Assembly: GCF_000255705.1 (NCBI RefSeq)
Contig: NZ_JH636439.1
Location: 948,389-1,012,388, forward strand
DNA from: Zavarzinella formosa DSM 19928
Lineage (GTDB): Bacteria > Planctomycetota > Planctomycetia > Gemmatales > Gemmataceae
DNA: 64,000 bases
Reading direction: 5' to 3'
Under the pieces are notes generated by a model. The model was not told the origin of the DNA. It worked only from the letters and a program-made list of their open reading frames with translations, and searched no databases. The position numbers and the translations under genes were made by a program. Below are positions 62,168 through 64,000 of the stretch, piece after piece (position 1 is the first letter of the stretch; each line of letters begins with the position of its first letter).

Positions 62168-62557
62168 AGATCAGGTTGGAAACGGCATGAATTCGTGAGG
62201 ACGGGATTTTCCGGCGTGATCATCAGCAAGACGCAGAACGAATGAGTTGGTTTGCAAACATTCGGATCAATTGAAGATCTTTGGTTGCCAAGCCTCAAAT
62301 CTTCCTTTGCCGTTTTTTGCTTTGGCCAAACTTTGCTGGCGATCATTACCTGATTTGTGCGCTCCACCGGTCGCAAAACAGGTCTTTCGTCGGCCCCCCG
62401 AACATCAGTGTGATTTTACCCGCAAATCATCCTGAGAGTCCTTCCGAAAACCCCCGCCGGGTTGGTTTGACAGCCAGAACGCGTTCACTTAACCCGCTCC
62501 ATGCCTTCAGAGATAAGTCTGACAGGCTGAATTTGCATTTTTTGACAAGGGACAGAC

Positions 62558-64000
62558 ATGCCTCGGATTATTCGGTCGTGGTCGATTCGTCAGATCAACA
62601 AATCGCGGATGACCCGCAAACCGGCTTCTGCCAGACTGAACATCCAAACGCTTGAGGACCGTTCCGTTCCTGCCGTCACCTGGCAGGTCCAGTCGGATTA
62701 CTTTGGCACTCGGGACGGTGTGAGTCAGGCTCGAAGTTTGCGAGGGATTGCCCTGTCAGAAGACGGGACGTCTGTTTACGGCGGGTTCATCCAAGGGACA
62801 ACCAGTTGGGGCGTTCGAGAGGTTAATGCCGGTGTTTTGGCCGTGCCCGGAACAGACACCGCCATTTTCGGGAACACCGGCAATGCTCCCTACGGAACTA
62901 ACCCCGAGTACAAGGGGGGAAGCTCTGGAACATTTGAAGCGTGGCTCCCCACCGGAGCAAACAGCCAGCCCAAGGGCGTGGCGACGGACGAACGCGGTCA
63001 GGTTTATGTCACGAATATCGGCTCCAAGAGCGTCACGATTTACAACAGTGACCTCACCGCCCAAATCGGAACCATCTCCACCGGGGCCGTCGATCCGGCG
63101 AATGTGACAGCTCAAAAGATCGGCAACACCTATTACGCCTACGTCGCCACCGGCACCGGCGTCGTCTCGCGTTGGAATGTGAATAATCCCATCTCCCCCG
63201 TTCTGGACACCTCTTGGGGAGTCGGGGGACAGGTGAATTTACACACGCAGGCCCCGTGGCTTTCGGCCACCATCAACGGACTGGAGGTGGACCGTGATGG
63301 AACCATCTTCATCGCGGGCAAGTTAAGCACGGCTCCCGGAACACAAGGCAACACCGTCTTCAAGGTGCCAGCCGACGGAAATCTTGCAAACGCAATTTCA
63401 ACGACGGTTCCCGGCGCGTTGGATGTCGCCTTGTTTGGCGACAAGGTGTATGCGACCAAATACGCAGGCAACACGTCGGCCATTGCGGTGCTGAACAAAT
63501 CCGATCTCAGCAGCGGCGGGGCCGATTTGCTCACCAACATCGCCCGGAATAACACGGATACGGACAACGGCTACAGCGGGATCGACGTGAGCTATGACGG
63601 CCGGCTTTATGTGGCTGATCAGCTTTACAACATCACCACGGCCGCCAGCACATACACGCCTCCCGCGACCTCGTTCAACCCCACGCCGGTCGGCATTACT
63701 AACACACGGGTCAACTTTGACCGCATCTTGGTTTCTTCCCCGGTCGATACCCCGGCCACGGTGTATGTGGATGATGACTGGGCCGGTCTGACCAATGGCA
63801 CAGAAGTGGACTCCGACCCGTTGACGGTCGGCGTTCAACCGGCGGTGATTGGGTACGATGCCTTCCCGAAAATCCAGTCGGGCGTGAACGCCGCGGAATC
63901 GGGCGGGACGGTGAAGGTTTTGCCGGGGAATTACAAGGAAAACATCACGATCAACAAGCCGTTGACCCTCTTGGGGGCCAACGCCGGAACCGCTGGCGCT
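62558..64000 (+). CDS. Exported beta-propeller and beta-helix protein (3' end outside window)
   Basis: 481 codons to the right edge with no stop; ATG at 62558 has AGGGA upstream. The N-terminus is basic and then reads LNIQTLEDRSVPAVTW, the planctomycete export motif. Residues 45-380 are a six- or seven-bladed propeller (YGGFIQGTTSWGVREV, GVATDERGQVYVTNIGSKSV, GLEVDRDGTIFIAGKL, GIDVSYDGRLYVADQL). From about 405 comes VYVDDDW and AFPKIQSGVNAAESGGTVKV with LPGNYKENITINKPLTLLGA, the usual opening of a right-handed beta-helix (pectate-lyase-like) domain. It is a large surface or secreted protein, reading off the edge. Confidence 0.88.
   Translation, partial: MPRIIRSWSIRQINKSRMTRKPASARLNIQTLEDRSVPAVTWQVQSDYFGTRDGVSQARSLRGIALSEDGTSVYGGFIQGTTSWGVREVNAGVLAVPGTDTAIFGNTGNAPYGTNPEYKGGSSGTFEAWLPTGANSQPKGVATDERGQVYVTNIGSKSVTIYNSDLTAQIGTISTGAVDPANVTAQKIGNTYYAYVATGTGVVSRWNVNNPISPVLDTSWGVGGQVNLHTQAPWLSATINGLEVDRDGTIFIAGKLSTAPGTQGNTVFKVPADGNLANAISTTVPGALDVALFGDKVYATKYAGNTSAIAVLNKSDLSSGGADLLTNIARNNTDTDNGYSGIDVSYDGRLYVADQLYNITTAASTYTPPATSFNPTPVGITNTRVNFDRILVSSPVDTPATVYVDDDWAGLTNGTEVDSDPLTVGVQPAVIGYDAFPKIQSGVNAAESGGTVKVLPGNYKENITINKPLTLLGANAGTAGA

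Larger units (their letters stand above)
61045..62557. other. 1.5-kb gene-free region with hairpins and a terminator
   Basis: No frame here shows family resemblance, signal peptide or consistent ribosome site; the local sequence is AT-richer than the genes. It contains a strong hairpin (61457-61486), a textbook rho-independent terminator pointing right (61788-61811) with no gene in front of it, and a 10-bp palindrome (62141-62167). The motifs of rnpB, tmRNA or SRP RNA were sought by eye and not seen. Confidence 0.65.

Noticed and set aside
62281-62655. 124-codon rightward frame before the last gene
   Set aside because: Overlaps the start of the propeller gene in another frame and has no recognisable content.

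Overview
The window is chromosomal DNA of a planctomycete, most likely of the Gemmata group (inference). The evidence is the gene repertoire: two cytochrome-type PSD1 proteins (DUF1549/DUF1553) and four DUF1501 proteins, an ECF sigma factor beside a kinase-formylglycine-enzyme-like fusion, a kinase-TPR protein, and six large exported proteins. All six exported proteins carry the short N-terminal planctomycete motif of the LExLExRxVPA type just after a basic stretch. Base composition is GC-rich. I saw no rRNA, tRNA, CRISPR array, insertion sequence or phage gene.

Layout. 0-5.8 kb: the N-terminal 1,935 codons of a giant surface protein read leftwards and off the edge, with a Thr-Ser-Gly-Gly repeat, Calx-beta, PKD, a long Ala/Gln helical rod and a pre-toxin-like end. 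6-13.5 kb: glycosyltransferase, DUF2090 aldolase-like protein, a PSD1-DUF1501 pair, SMP-30 lactonase. 13.6-20.3 kb: ECF sigma factor, kinase-FGE membrane protein and an FG-GAP/RTX surface protein; a 38-bp repeat lies before the second and the third. 20.4-30 kb: DUF1501, then a leftward run of HMA-MauE membrane protein, nagA, rlmI, response regulator, kinase-TPR and a matrixin-like protein that has lost two zinc ligands. 30.4-41.5 kb: truD, diacylglycerol-kinase-like protein, WD40 protein and methyltransferase (overlapping tail to tail), choice-of-anchor A protein, sugar isomerase, rarA, secreted protein plus FHA protein, and the reverse transsulfuration pair cystathionine beta-synthase and gamma-lyase. 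42-51 kb: periplasmic peroxiredoxin behind phased A/T tracts, a GH5-like hydrolase, a second PSD1-DUF1501 pair with an extra DUF1501. 51-64 kb: alpha/beta hydrolase, a coupled MFS-NHL-alcohol dehydrogenase operon, a 1,670-codon metalloprotease-adhesin, 1.5 kb without genes, and the start of a beta-propeller/beta-helix surface protein.

How they fit together. Housekeeping genes (truD, rarA, rlmI, nagA, CBS/CGL) are interleaved with planctomycete-specific envelope and exported functions. The strongest themes are (i) a family of large secreted proteins that share a short N-terminal signal but no other domain, suggesting a common export or anchoring route; (ii) sigma/kinase signalling with a shared candidate regulatory repeat; (iii) paired PSD1/DUF1501 secreted redox or hydrolase-like modules of unknown substrate. 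The best candidates for something undescribed are the giant pre-toxin-like protein, the 38-bp repeat, and the gene-free 61.0-62.5 kb region, which holds a textbook terminator with no gene in front of it.
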